NCBI RefSeq assembly: GCF_014197915.1
Contig: NZ_JACIGK010000002.1
Location: 62,001-126,000, forward strand
From: Roseospira visakhapatnamensis
GTDB lineage: Bacteria; Pseudomonadota; Alphaproteobacteria; Rhodospirillales; Rhodospirillaceae
Direction: 5' to 3'
DNA length: 64,000 nt
Shown: piece by piece, positions 16,426 through 24,520 of the stretch
How the letters are laid out: the number at the start of each line of letters is the position of its first letter
How positions within the stretch are numbered: the stretch's first letter is position 1
Notes under the pieces: generated by a model
The model's database searches: none
Told to the model about the DNA's origin: nothing
The model's input: only the letters and a program-made list of their open reading frames with translations
Program-made: the position numbers and the translations under genes

Positions 16426-19152
16426 ATGGTGGCCGTGGACCTGCAATCCCTGATCGGGAAAATCAACCAATCCTGCCGGAGCGCCCTGGAGGCGGCGGTG
16501 GGCATGACCGCCAGCCGCACCCATTACAACGTCGAGATCGAACACTGGCTGTCCAAGCTGGTGGAGTCCGCCGATGGTGACGTCGCCGCCATCCTGCGGC
16601 ATTTCGAGATCGACCCCGCCCGGGTGGCGGCCGACCTGAACCGCGTGCTGGAGAAGCTGAAGACCGGGAATTCCCGCGCGCCGTCGCTGTCGCCCGACGT
16701 GGTGAAGATGGTGCGCGAGGCGTGGGTCATCGGCTCGTTGCAGTATGGCGAGGCGCAGGTGCGCTCCGGTCATCTGCTGCTGGCGCTGGTGTCCGACGAA
16801 TATCTGGCACCGCTGGCCCATGGCATGTCGTCGCAGTTCCGCGCCATCCAGCCCGAGGCCCTGAAGGCCAGCTTCGTCGGCATCACCCGGGAGACCGCCG
16901 AGGAGGCCATGCAGGCCCAGGCGCGCGCGGCCGCCGGTCCGGGGGCCGCGCCCGGCGCCGGACCGGGCGGGCCGAAGGCCGGCGGCGCCCTCGATCAGTA
17001 CACCGTGGACCTGACGGCGACGGCGGCCGGGGGCGGTTTCGATCCCATCCTGGGCCGGGATTCCGAAATCCGGCAGATCGTCGACATCCTCACCCGCCGC
17101 CGCCAGAACAACCCGATCCTCACCGGCGAGGCCGGGGTCGGCAAGACGGCGGTGGTCGAGGGCTTCGCCCAGCGCATCGCCAGCGGTGACGTGCCCCCGG
17201 CGTTGCGCGGGGTCGCCGTGCGCTCGCTCGACCTGGGCCTGTTGCAGGCCGGCGCCGGCATGAAGGGCGAGTTCGAGAACCGCCTGAAAGGCGTGATCGA
17301 CGAGGTCAAGGCGTCCGAAACCCCCATCATCATGTTCATTGACGAGGCGCATACCCTGATCGGCGCCGGCGGCGCGGCCGGCCAGAACGACGCCGCCAAC
17401 CTGCTGAAGCCGGCGCTGGCCCGGGGCGAGTTGCGCACCATCGCCGCCACCACCTGGGCCGAATACAAGAAGTACTTCGAGAAGGACCCGGCGCTGACCC
17501 GGCGCTTCCAGGTGGTCAAGATCGACGAGCCCTCCGAGAAGGTGGCCATCGACATGATGCGCGGCATGGTCCGGCCGCTCCAGAAGCACCATGGCGTGCG
17601 CGTCACCACCGATGGCGTGGTGGAGGCGGTGCGTTTGTCGTCGCGCTACATTCCGGCCCGCCAGTTGCCCGACAAGTCGGTGAGCCTGCTGGACACCGCC
17701 TGCGCCCGCGTGGCCATGAGCCAGAGCGCCACCCCGGCGCCGGTGGAGGATCGGCAACGCTCCATCAGCCTGCTGACCACCGAGATCGACATCCTGGAGC
17801 GCGAGAAGGCCATCGGCCAGGGCGACTTCGAGGAGGACCTCACCCACGCCCGCGAGGCCCGAACGACGGCCGAGACCGAACTGGCGGCGCTGACCGAGCG
17901 CTGGGAGAAGGAACGGGACCTGGTGCGCGCCATCCGCGACATCCAGGACCGTCTGGAAGAGGCGCATGATCGGGAGGTGGCCGCGGTCGCCGCCAGCGCC
18001 GGTGCCGGTGACGACGGGGCCGGCGCGCCGCCGGCTGATCCGCCCGCCGAGCCCATCGACGTGCCGGCCCTGGAGGCCGAGCGTGACGCCAGGGTGGCCG
18101 ACCTCGCGGCCCTTCAGGGCGAGGAACCGCTGGTCAAGATCAACGTCGATGCCCAGGCGGTGGCCGAGGTGGTGGCCAACTGGACCGGCGTGCCGGTGGG
18201 CCGCATGGTGTCGGACGAGATCCGCACCGTGCTGGCGCTGAAGGATCACATGTCGGCGCGCATCAAGGGCCAGGACCACGCGCTGGCGGCTATCACCGAA
18301 TCCATCTGGACGTCGCGGGCCAAGCTGACCGACCCGCGCAAGCCGATCGGCGTGTTCCTGATGGTCGGAACCTCCGGCGTCGGCAAGACCGAGACCGCGT
18401 TGACCCTGGCCGAGTTGCTCTACGGCGGGGAACAGAACGTCACCACCATCAACATGAGCGAGTACAAGGAAGAGCATAAGGTCTCGCTGCTGATGGGCTC
18501 ACCCCCCGGCTACGTGGGCTATGGCGAGGGCGGCGTGCTGACCGAGGCGGTGCGTCGGCGGCCCTACAGCATCGTGCTGCTGGACGAGATGGAGAAGGCG
18601 CACCCCGGTGTCCAGGATCTGTTCTATCAAGTGTTCGACAAGGGCATGCTGAAGGACGGCGAGGGCCGGGACATCGACTTCAAGAACACCATCATCATCA
18701 TGACCTCCAACGCCGGGACGGAGACCATCGAAAGCCTGTGCGCCGACCCGGAGACCATGCCCGACGCCGCCGGCCTGGCCGAGGCGCTGCGGCCCGACCT
18801 GCTGAACACCTTCAAGCCCGCCTTCCTGGGCCGGTGTACCCTGGTGCCCTATTTCCCGTTGTCGGACGCCATCATCCGCGAGATCGTGGGGCTCAATCTG
18901 GAGCGCATCCGCAAGCGCGTCGCGGACAGCTACAAGGCGTCCTTCACCTACGCGCCGGCGCTGGTGGAGACCATCGCCAGCCGCTGCACGGAGTCGGAAA
19001 GCGGCGCGCGCAACATCGAACACATCCTGTCGCGGGGCATGCTGCCGGAGCTGTCGTCCCGCATCCTCGGCCGCCTGGCCGATGGCCTTTCGGTCTCCAG
19101 GGTTCATGTGGACCTGGACGACGGGGGGCACTTCACCTACCAGCTGGACTGA
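16426..19152 (+). CDS. clpV: Type VI secretion ATPase ClpV (TssH)
   Basis: A 908-residue AAA+ disaggregase. There is an N-domain (1 to about 160, including an SLIGKINQSCRSALEAA start typical of ClpV), then a first AAA module (Walker A GEAGVGKT at about 234, Walker B MFIDEAH). A middle coiled region with a low-complexity Ala/Gly/Pro stretch follows, then a second AAA module (GTSGVGKT at about 647, VLLDEMEKAHPG, sensor and C-terminal region). ClpV recycles the contracted TssB/TssC sheath. The upstream kinase and downstream hcp and vgrG fit a T6SS, but tssB, tssC, tssE-M and the rest are not in the window. GAGGAGG lies about 13 nt before the ATG, a longer gap than usual. Confidence 0.95.
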   Translation: MVAVDLQSLIGKINQSCRSALEAAVGMTASRTHYNVEIEHWLSKLVESADGDVAAILRHFEIDPARVAADLNRVLEKLKTGNSRAPSLSPDVVKMVREAWVIGSLQYGEAQVRSGHLLLALVSDEYLAPLAHGMSSQFRAIQPEALKASFVGITRETAEEAMQAQARAAAGPGAAPGAGPGGPKAGGALDQYTVDLTATAAGGGFDPILGRDSEIRQIVDILTRRRQNNPILTGEAGVGKTAVVEGFAQRIASGDVPPALRGVAVRSLDLGLLQAGAGMKGEFENRLKGVIDEVKASETPIIMFIDEAHTLIGAGGAAGQNDAANLLKPALARGELRTIAATTWAEYKKYFEKDPALTRRFQVVKIDEPSEKVAIDMMRGMVRPLQKHHGVRVTTDGVVEAVRLSSRYIPARQLPDKSVSLLDTACARVAMSQSATPAPVEDRQRSISLLTTEIDILEREKAIGQGDFEEDLTHAREARTTAETELAALTERWEKERDLVRAIRDIQDRLEEAHDREVAAVAASAGAGDDGAGAPPADPPAEPIDVPALEAERDARVADLAALQGEEPLVKINVDAQAVAEVVANWTGVPVGRMVSDEIRTVLALKDHMSARIKGQDHALAAITESIWTSRAKLTDPRKPIGVFLMVGTSGVGKTETALTLAELLYGGEQNVTTINMSEYKEEHKVSLLMGSPPGYVGYGEGGVLTEAVRRRPYSIVLLDEMEKAHPGVQDLFYQVFDKGMLKDGEGRDIDFKNTIIIMTSNAGTETIESLCADPETMPDAAGLAEALRPDLLNTFKPAFLGRCTLVPYFPLSDAIIREIVGLNLERIRKRVADSYKASFTYAPALVETIASRCTESESGARNIEHILSRGMLPELSSRILGRLADGLSVSRVHVDLDDGGHFTYQLD

Positions 19153-19274
19153 CCGCTCCGGCCCGCTGGCGGCCGTCCGGGGGACGTCGCCGGGCCGCTC
19201 ACCGATCCATGAGCAACGATCCTTGACAAGGCCTCACGGCACAAACACCGAGACAGAAACAGGGGGTACGGACC

Positions 19275-19751
19275 GTGGCGATCTACATCAAGTACGAAGG
19301 CATTGACGGCGATGCCACCCATCAGGACCACAAGAAGTGGTTGGACATCGGCTCCCTTCAATGGGGGGTCGGCCGCGCGATCTCGACCCCGGCGGGCGCG
19401 GCCGCCAATCGTGAGGCCTCGGAACCCTCGATCAGCGAGGTGACCATCACCAAGCAGATGGACGGATCCTCGCCGCACTTCCTGATCGAGGCCTGCGTCG
19501 GCGACAAGGGCAAGAAGTGCGAGATCCACCTGGTGTCCACGGGCAGCCCGGGCCGCACCTACGCGACCTACGTGCTCACGAATACCCTGGTGTCGGGCTA
19601 CTCCATGTCCACCGGCGGTGATCGTCCCTCGGAGAGCATTTCGTTCAACTTCACCAAGGTCGAGTACAAGTACATTCCGTCCGGTGAAGGTAACGATCTC
19701 GGGTCGCCGATCGCGGTGGGCTATGACCTCTCCACCACCAAGAAGTCGTGA
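19275..19751 (+). CDS. hcp: Type VI secretion tube protein Hcp (TssD)
   Basis: A 158-residue Hcp1-family protein, standard length. It opens MAIYIKYEGIDGDATHQDHK and has the EVTITKQMDGSSP segment plus a C-terminal SISFNFTKVEYKY strand. Hcp hexamers stack to form the secreted inner tube. The start is a GTG at 19275 with AGGGGG upstream. It lies between clpV (122 bp) and vgrG (275 bp); the second gap contains a strong palindrome at 19880-19925. Confidence 0.95.
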   Translation: MAIYIKYEGIDGDATHQDHKKWLDIGSLQWGVGRAISTPAGAAANREASEPSISEVTITKQMDGSSPHFLIEACVGDKGKKCEIHLVSTGSPGRTYATYVLTNTLVSGYSMSTGGDRPSESISFNFTKVEYKYIPSGEGNDLGSPIAVGYDLSTTKKS

Positions 19752-19879
19752 CGACCCGGGTCATGGCGTGATGGAGGCATGATCGCGGCGGGGAGGGGCG
19801 TCCTGGTGCACTGATCGAGACAATAGATGCAGCCTGCATTCTTTTGTCTGGATCGAACGTGCACTGGAAACAATGTTTT

Positions 19880-19925
19880 GTGCAGCGACGCAATCAAGGG
19901 AAATCCCTTGGATGCGTCGCTGCAC
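19880..19925. repeat. 46-bp palindrome, family P1, copy 1
   Basis: Left arm GTGCAGCGACGCAATCAAGG plus GA pairs with TCCCTTGGATGCGTCGCTGC plus AC across a 2-nt loop: 22 bp with only two mismatches. The right arm recurs almost exactly at 42146-42168. No T-tract follows, so it is not a simple terminator. It sits between hcp and vgrG and could form a very stable RNA hairpin that uncouples the two messages. Confidence 0.85.
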
Positions 19926-20026
19926 GAGGGCGTCCCTCCGACCTGTTGTGATCGGCGGTCGACCGAGGAGACCCGGCCCGGTCCCCGCGCGCACCGGATG
20001 CCCGGGTCTGTCCGAAAGGACGCTTC

Positions 20027-22066
20027 ATGTCGGACGTGGTCCTGACCCAGGACGGCCGCTGGCTCACCATGGACAGCCCCCTTGGCGCGGATGTGCTCAT
20101 CCCCACCGGCCTGGCGGGCGAGGAGCGGCTGTCCACCCTGTTTCTCTTCACGGTGGACGTGCTGTCGTCGGACGACGCCATCGATCCGGCGACCCTTCTG
20201 GGCAAGTCGGTCACCGTGCGCGTGCGCCGGGGCGAGGATCTCGACCCACGGCCGTTCAACGGCATCGTCAAGTCCATGGCCGGCGGGCCGCTGGTGGTCC
20301 ACGGTTACCGCGCCTATCGCCTGGAGGTGGTGCCGACGTTCTGGTTGCTGACCAAGACCAGCGACTGCCGCATTTTCCAGACTCAATCCGCGCTGGACAT
20401 CATCAAGGCGGTGCTGTCGGAGGGCGGCGTGTCCGCCCTGGAGACCTCGGGCGTGACCAGCCAACCGGCCCAGCGGGACTACTGCGTCCAGTACAACGAG
20501 ACCGATTTCGCCTTTGTTTCCCGTCTTCTGGAGGAAGAGGGACTCTTCTATACCTTCCGCCACGAGGACGGGACGCACACCATGGTGCTGGGCGACGCGC
20601 CCAGCGCCTATGCACCCTGCGACGACGCCGACGCCTACTACCGGTCCGGCGGCCGTGCCCATGCGGACGGGGTGTTCGCGTGGACGGGCGGCGCCTGGTT
20701 CCGCACCGGCAAGGTGGTGCATGACGACTACGATTTCGAGGCGCCCTCCACCGACCTGAAGGCCGAGACCAGCACCGTGCTGGATCCGGCCGACTTCAAG
20801 TCGTGGGAGCACTACGAGTATCCCGGCCGCTACGTGAAGAAGGATCGCGGCTCCGCCCTGGCCCGGGTGCGCATGGAGGCCGAGGAGGCGGAGTATCAGG
20901 TCGCCGAGGGCAGCGGGGCCTACCGCATGTTCTCGCCGGGGCAGACCTTCACCCTTAAGGAGCATCCGCTGCCCACCGTCGCCGACACCGAACACGTGCT
21001 GCTGAGCGTGCGCCACCAGGCGTCGGACGAAAGCCACTTTTCCGGGGGCGGCGGATCATCCTACGCCAATGGCTTCACCTGCCTGCCGGCCACGGTGCCC
21101 TTCCGTCCCGCCCGCAAGACGCCGAAGGCGGTGGTGCGCGGGCCGCAGACGGCCATGGTGGTCGGCCCCTCCGGCGAGGAGATCCACACCGACACCTACG
21201 GCCGCGTCCGCTGCCAGTTCCATTGGGACCGTCTGGGAAAGTCCGACGAGAAGTCGTCCTGCTGGATCCGGGTGGCGCAGATGTGGGCTGGGCGCCAGTG
21301 GGGGACCCTCTTCATTCCCCGCATCGGCATGGAGGTGGTGGTCGAGTTCCTGGAGGGTGACCCCGACCGGCCCCTGGTCACCGGCTGCGTGTACAACGCC
21401 GAGACCATGCCGCCCTACACCCTGCCGGCCAACAAGACGCAAAGCGGCATCAAGACGCGCAGCAGCGCCAAGGGCGGCACCGCCGACTTCAACGAACTGC
21501 GCTTCGAGGACAAGAAGGGCAGCGAGGAAGTGTATGTCCACGCCCAGAAGGACTACACCCGCTTCGTCGAGAACGACGATACCCTGACCGTGGAGCACGA
21601 CCAGACCCAGACGGTGAAGAACAACCGCACGCGCACGGTCAGCGAGGGCAACGAGAGCGTCACCGTCGCCAAGGGCAACCAGACCATCACCGTGTCCGAG
21701 GGCAACCAGTCGGTGACCGTCAGCCAGGGCGACCGGACGATCGCGGTTTCGCAGGGCGATCAGTCCACGACCGTCAGCATGGGCGACCAGACCAACACCC
21801 TGGGTCAGGGGAACCAGACCAACACGCTCAGCCAGGGCAATCACACCACCACGTGCTCGCTGGGCAAGATCACCCTGGAGGCCATGCAGTCCATCGAGCT
21901 GAAGGTGGGCGCCAACAGCATCAAGATCGACCAGAGCGGGGTGACCATCAAGGGTACCATGGTCACTGTCGAGGGGCAGGCGACCACGACGGTCAAGGCC
22001 CCCATGACGACGGTCGAGGGCCAGGGCATGCTGACCCTCAAGGGCGGCGTGACCATGATCAACTAG
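20027..22066 (+). CDS. vgrG: Type VI secretion spike protein VgrG (TssI)
   Basis: A 679-residue VgrG. There is a gp27-like N-terminal half (SDVVLTQDGRWLTMDSPLGA, a DYCVQYNETDFAFVSRLLEEEG motif), then a gp5 OB-fold region (VRCQFHWDRLGKSDEKSSCWIRVAQMW-type block, GTLFIPRIGMEVVVEFLEGD). A needle of repeats at about 520-610 (GNQTITVSEGNQSVTVSQGD-like, 8-residue period) ends in a short beta-prism tail. No C-terminal effector domain is present and no toxin-immunity gene pair follows. Any effector must therefore be encoded elsewhere or loaded through Hcp. A hairpin begins immediately after the TAG stop. Confidence 0.96.
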   Translation: MSDVVLTQDGRWLTMDSPLGADVLIPTGLAGEERLSTLFLFTVDVLSSDDAIDPATLLGKSVTVRVRRGEDLDPRPFNGIVKSMAGGPLVVHGYRAYRLEVVPTFWLLTKTSDCRIFQTQSALDIIKAVLSEGGVSALETSGVTSQPAQRDYCVQYNETDFAFVSRLLEEEGLFYTFRHEDGTHTMVLGDAPSAYAPCDDADAYYRSGGRAHADGVFAWTGGAWFRTGKVVHDDYDFEAPSTDLKAETSTVLDPADFKSWEHYEYPGRYVKKDRGSALARVRMEAEEAEYQVAEGSGAYRMFSPGQTFTLKEHPLPTVADTEHVLLSVRHQASDESHFSGGGGSSYANGFTCLPATVPFRPARKTPKAVVRGPQTAMVVGPSGEEIHTDTYGRVRCQFHWDRLGKSDEKSSCWIRVAQMWAGRQWGTLFIPRIGMEVVVEFLEGDPDRPLVTGCVYNAETMPPYTLPANKTQSGIKTRSSAKGGTADFNELRFEDKKGSEEVYVHAQKDYTRFVENDDTLTVEHDQTQTVKNNRTRTVSEGNESVTVAKGNQTITVSEGNQSVTVSQGDRTIAVSQGDQSTTVSMGDQTNTLGQGNQTNTLSQGNHTTTCSLGKITLEAMQSIELKVGANSIKIDQSGVTIKGTMVTVEGQATTTVKAPMTTVEGQGMLTLKGGVTMIN

Positions 22067-22111
22067 AGCAAATCCCGAGCGATCCGAACCGGATCGCGAC
22101 GACGATTTGCT
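22067..22111. repeat. Nested hairpin directly after vgrG stop (family P3)
   Basis: Outer arms AGCAAATC and GATTTGCT (8 bp) enclose a perfect inner stem GCGATCCG-aac-CGGATCGC. It starts on the base after the vgrG stop codon and is followed by TAAATATC. The general form resembles the short palindromic elements dispersed in many alphaproteobacterial genomes. It could act as a transcript end or as a 3' stabiliser. Confidence 0.7.
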
Positions 22112-22179
22112 TAAATATCAGAGTCATAGAGTATGGTGCGTGAGCCCAGGATTACGCACCTTGCGCTAAGGCGCGGGCC

Positions 22180-22222
22180 GGCCACGGACGGCAACGGTCC
22201 TTCTCAAGGGCCGTCGGTATTA
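22180..22222. repeat. Dispersed palindromic repeat, family P2, copy A
   Basis: It shares the frame GGCCACGGAC-n-GCAACGGTC-n-TTCTCAA with the copy at 24876-24918. The core AACGGTCCTT/AAGGGCCGTC pairs at 8 of 10 positions. Its last bases supply the TAA stop codon of the alkD-like gene on the minus strand, so the element appears to have become part of that gene's end. Confidence 0.8.
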
Positions 22223-23026
22223 CGCGTCCTTGAGGCTGCGCTGGGCGCGTCGGCAGATGCGCCGGGTCGCCGGATCCACGGCGTCGTCGCCGACGCCGCC
22301 CAGCCAGCTTGCGCAGAGCGCGCGTACCCACGCCGGATCCCCGCGCGCCGCGTCGTTCAGCCAGTTGGCCACGGAATCCTGGACGTAGGGCGACGGGTCG
22401 GCGCGCAGCGGTGCCAGCACGGGCAGGCCGCGCCCCGGATCGGCCTTCAAGGCCGCGATGTGCCGGCACCAGACGCCGCGTGGCCGCGTGCTCTCCACCG
22501 CGAAGCGGCGCAAGGTATCCCGCGCCTCGCCGGTCCAGGGTTCCAGCAGGGCGATGGCCCGGTCGACGTCGGCCGCGATGCGCGCGCGCACGCCCAGCCA
22601 GGCCCACTCCCGCACGCCGAAATGCGGATCGGCGGCGAACGGTCGGATGCGTGCCAGGCGGGCGGGCAGGTCCAGGTCGTCCAGCGCGCCGACGGCATAG
22701 GCACCCCATCCCCGGGCCATGTCCGAGGGATGTGCCGCCAGGGTATCGATGATCGCCGGCCCCTTGGCCTCCAGCAGCACATCGGCCGCGGCCGCCATGC
22801 GCCGCGTGATGCCGGCGTCCGCGCCGGCGCGGGTCTCCAGGCGGGGGCCCAGGCCGGGTGCCACGTGGTCCAGCAGGACGCCCAGGTCCATGGCGAACAT
22901 CTCGACCAGCGTGCGGGTCTCGATGTGTCCGGCGTTCAGGTCGGCCAGCACGGTGGCGGGGACATCGGCCATGCGCCCGGCGCCCTTGCGGGCCGGCGGG
23001 GACGCCTTTGGACGGGAGGGAGTCAT
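22220..23026 (-). CDS. AlkD-like DNA alkylation repair protein (HEAT-like repeats)
   Basis: A protein of about 268 residues built of helical HEAT-like repeats (WGAYAVGALDDLDLPARLARIRPFAADPHFGVREWAW-type units, VRARIAADVDRAIALLEPWT, DSVANWLNDAARGDPAWVRALC). That is the architecture of AlkD-type glycosylases, which remove alkylated bases without flipping them. The segments RGVWCRHIAALK and SPYVQDSVANWLND are typical of the alkylation-repair group. The start is placed at ATG 23026; the frame is open 23 codons further and an internal Met at about residue 19 is another option. None of these starts has a strong ribosome site. The stop codon lies inside a dispersed repeat. Confidence 0.72.
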   Translation of the reverse strand: MTPSRPKASPPARKGAGRMADVPATVLADLNAGHIETRTLVEMFAMDLGVLLDHVAPGLGPRLETRAGADAGITRRMAAAADVLLEAKGPAIIDTLAAHPSDMARGWGAYAVGALDDLDLPARLARIRPFAADPHFGVREWAWLGVRARIAADVDRAIALLEPWTGEARDTLRRFAVESTRPRGVWCRHIAALKADPGRGLPVLAPLRADPSPYVQDSVANWLNDAARGDPAWVRALCASWLGGVGDDAVDPATRRICRRAQRSLKDA

Positions 23027-23113
23027 GGGAGACACCCGCCGGACAAGCCCGCACCGGACAAGCCCGGTTGACGAGGCGGCCGGGACGCCGGCCATGGTAT
23101 CCGGGGGCGGCCG

Positions 23114-24073
23114 TCAGCCATCGGCGATGATCCGCGTGGCCAGTTCGGCGGCGACGCGGTCGGCCTCGGCCTCGGGAACCTGACAGGTGCCGGCGGTCTC
23201 GTGACCGCCGCCGCCGTACTCCAGCAGCAGATGGCCGACATCGGTGCGCGCGGTGCGGTTGAGGATCGACTTGCCGACGGCGATCTCGATGACGCCGGGC
23301 CGGCTGGCCCGCGACAGGTAGAGCGAGATGTTGATCTCGGGAAACAGCGCGTAGACCATGAACCGGTTGCACGCGAAGATCATGGGCTCGCGCCGGAAGT
23401 CCACGATCATCAGGTTGTCCCGTCGGCGGGCGTTGCGGCGGGTCTGGTGCTCGGCCTGTTCCTTGTGCTGAAGATACAGGTGGACGCGTTCTTCCACGTC
23501 GGGGATGTGCATGATCTCGTCGACGGGGTGGCGCCGGCAGTAATGGCTCAGGTCGACCATCAACTGGTCATTGGAGATCGCGAAGTGCTTGAGGCGGTGC
23601 AGGCCGGTGCGGGGATCGATGACGAAGTTGAGCATCGTCCAGCGGTCGGGCGCCAGGATGTCCATTTCGTCGTAGTCGGCGCTGTCGGCCTTGTCGACGG
23701 CCTCGATCATGTCCTCGGCGATCTCGGGAAAGCCGGCGCGGCCGCCGTAGTGCTCGTAGATGACGCGGGCCGCCGAGGGCGCCCGGCCGTCGATGATCAG
23801 GTTTGGACGCGGACCGACGCGGGTGATCTCCGAGACGTGATGATCGAAGGCCAGGTGCACACCCTCCACGAAGGGCAGGTTGGAGGTGATGGTGTCCGGC
23901 GTGACCGGAACGCGCCCGGCCTGCATGTCGTTGGGCTGGGCGAAGGCGATCTCGTCGATCAGCCCGCGTTCGCGCAGCAGCACGGCCGAGATGACCCCGT
24001 CGAAGTCGGCGCGCGTCAATAGCCGGAAGACCCGGCCCTGTTCGGAACGGTCCTGCCCCTGCTGGTCTGCCAT
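23114..24073 (-). CDS. DHH-family phosphoesterase (exopolyphosphatase/oligoribonuclease-like)
   Basis: A 319-residue protein with the DHH metal motifs TRADFDGVISA (residues about 20-30) and FDHHVSE (about 75), and a DHHA1-type C-terminus ending LLEYGGGGHETAGTC. Members hydrolyse short oligonucleotides, pAp or polyphosphate; which applies here is not clear. An unusual 60-residue middle section (HYCRRHPVDEIMHIPDVEERVHLYLQH and QTRRNARRRDN) separates the two domains. It lies 87 bp upstream of the alkD-like gene on the same strand, so the two may be co-transcribed. Confidence 0.82.
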   Translation of the reverse strand: MADQQGQDRSEQGRVFRLLTRADFDGVISAVLLRERGLIDEIAFAQPNDMQAGRVPVTPDTITSNLPFVEGVHLAFDHHVSEITRVGPRPNLIIDGRAPSAARVIYEHYGGRAGFPEIAEDMIEAVDKADSADYDEMDILAPDRWTMLNFVIDPRTGLHRLKHFAISNDQLMVDLSHYCRRHPVDEIMHIPDVEERVHLYLQHKEQAEHQTRRNARRRDNLMIVDFRREPMIFACNRFMVYALFPEINISLYLSRASRPGVIEIAVGKSILNRTARTDVGHLLLEYGGGGHETAGTCQVPEAEADRVAAELATRIIADG

Positions 24074-24309
24074 CGTTTGTCCTCAGTCCCCGGTGGTGGA
24101 CCACCCCCCCCATGACGCCGGTGCCGGGCCGTTCCGGCGACCCTCACGGGGTCGCGCACAGGGACCCCGACGACGGCGGCGCGATGGCCCCCGGACCCTG
24201 CCCTAGCCCGGGGACGCGTCTTCTCTCATCGCACCATACGCTCGTGGTGGCGGGGCGCCAACGAGTTCCTGAGCGGGAGATCCCCGGGCGGGCGGGCGTT
24301 CGTCCACTC

Positions 24310-24338
24310 TTGATGTGATGACTCAATCAATGCAAAAT
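24310..24338 (+). promoter_or_regulatory. Candidate sigma-70 promoter
   Basis: TTGATG (4 of 6) and CAAAAT (4 of 6) are separated by exactly 17 bp. The stretch is locally AT-rich in otherwise GC-rich DNA. A transcript from here would begin near 24345. Confidence 0.45.
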
Positions 24339-24417
24339 CTCATGCAAGAGGGAAAAGAGACCCCCTCCTACCGGCGGCGGCCGTGCGAGATGCATCCGCG
24401 GGCCGGTCACGGGCTTC

Positions 24418-24441
24418 AACGGTCGTTCCCAAATGACCGTT
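24418..24441. repeat. Dispersed palindromic repeat, family P2, copy B
   Basis: AACGGTCGTT-ccca-AATGACCGTT, 9 of 10 pairs. This is the core of the family also found at 22180-22222, 24876-24918 and 31556-31600. This copy diverges in its flanks (GCCATCAG instead of GGTATCAG). Confidence 0.75.
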
Positions 24442-24465
24442 GCCATCAGGACTCCACCGGTAACG

Positions 24466-24494
24466 AAAAGCGCTGGGTCTGCGGGCGCTTTTTT
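24466..24494 (+). terminator. Intrinsic terminator just upstream of the 24521 gene
   Basis: AAAAGCGC and GCGCTTTT form a perfect 8-bp stem around an 11-nt loop and run into six T residues. It lies 27 bp before a start codon, an unusual place for a terminator unless it acts as an attenuator or ends a separate RNA. Confidence 0.75.
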
Positions 24495-24520
24495 GGGGAC
24501 CGTGGCGCGGGGAATTCGGC

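Larger units (their letters stand above)
24345..24494 (+). ncRNA. Candidate small RNA or attenuated leader
   Basis: The stretch is bounded by the promoter at 24310-24338 and the terminator at 24466-24494, giving about 150 nt. It contains the AACGGTCGTT/AATGACCGTT hairpin in its second half. It could be a free small RNA, or a leader whose terminator controls the gene at 24521. No known riboswitch class was recognised. Confidence 0.3.
24074..24520 (+). other. Gene-free leader region upstream of the 24521 gene
   Basis: This 447-bp gap has no gene I would support. It contains, in order, a good sigma-70-like promoter (24310-24338), a palindromic repeat (24418-24441) and a clear intrinsic terminator (24466-24494) that ends only 26 bp before the ATG at 24521. 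A short open frame from 24315 ends in an ATGA overlap with that ATG but has no recognisable sequence. Confidence 0.6.

Noticed and set aside
13171-18477. Very long minus-strand open frame (1768 codons) across the methyltransferase, kinase and clpV genes
   Set aside because: It is an antisense frame of three clear + strand genes, kept open by high third-position GC. Its composition (Gly/His/Gln/Arg-rich) has no protein-like pattern.
21590-21850. Tandem DNA repeats inside vgrG considered as a repeat array
   Set aside because: The repeats are in frame and encode the beta-helical needle of VgrG, so they are explained by protein structure.
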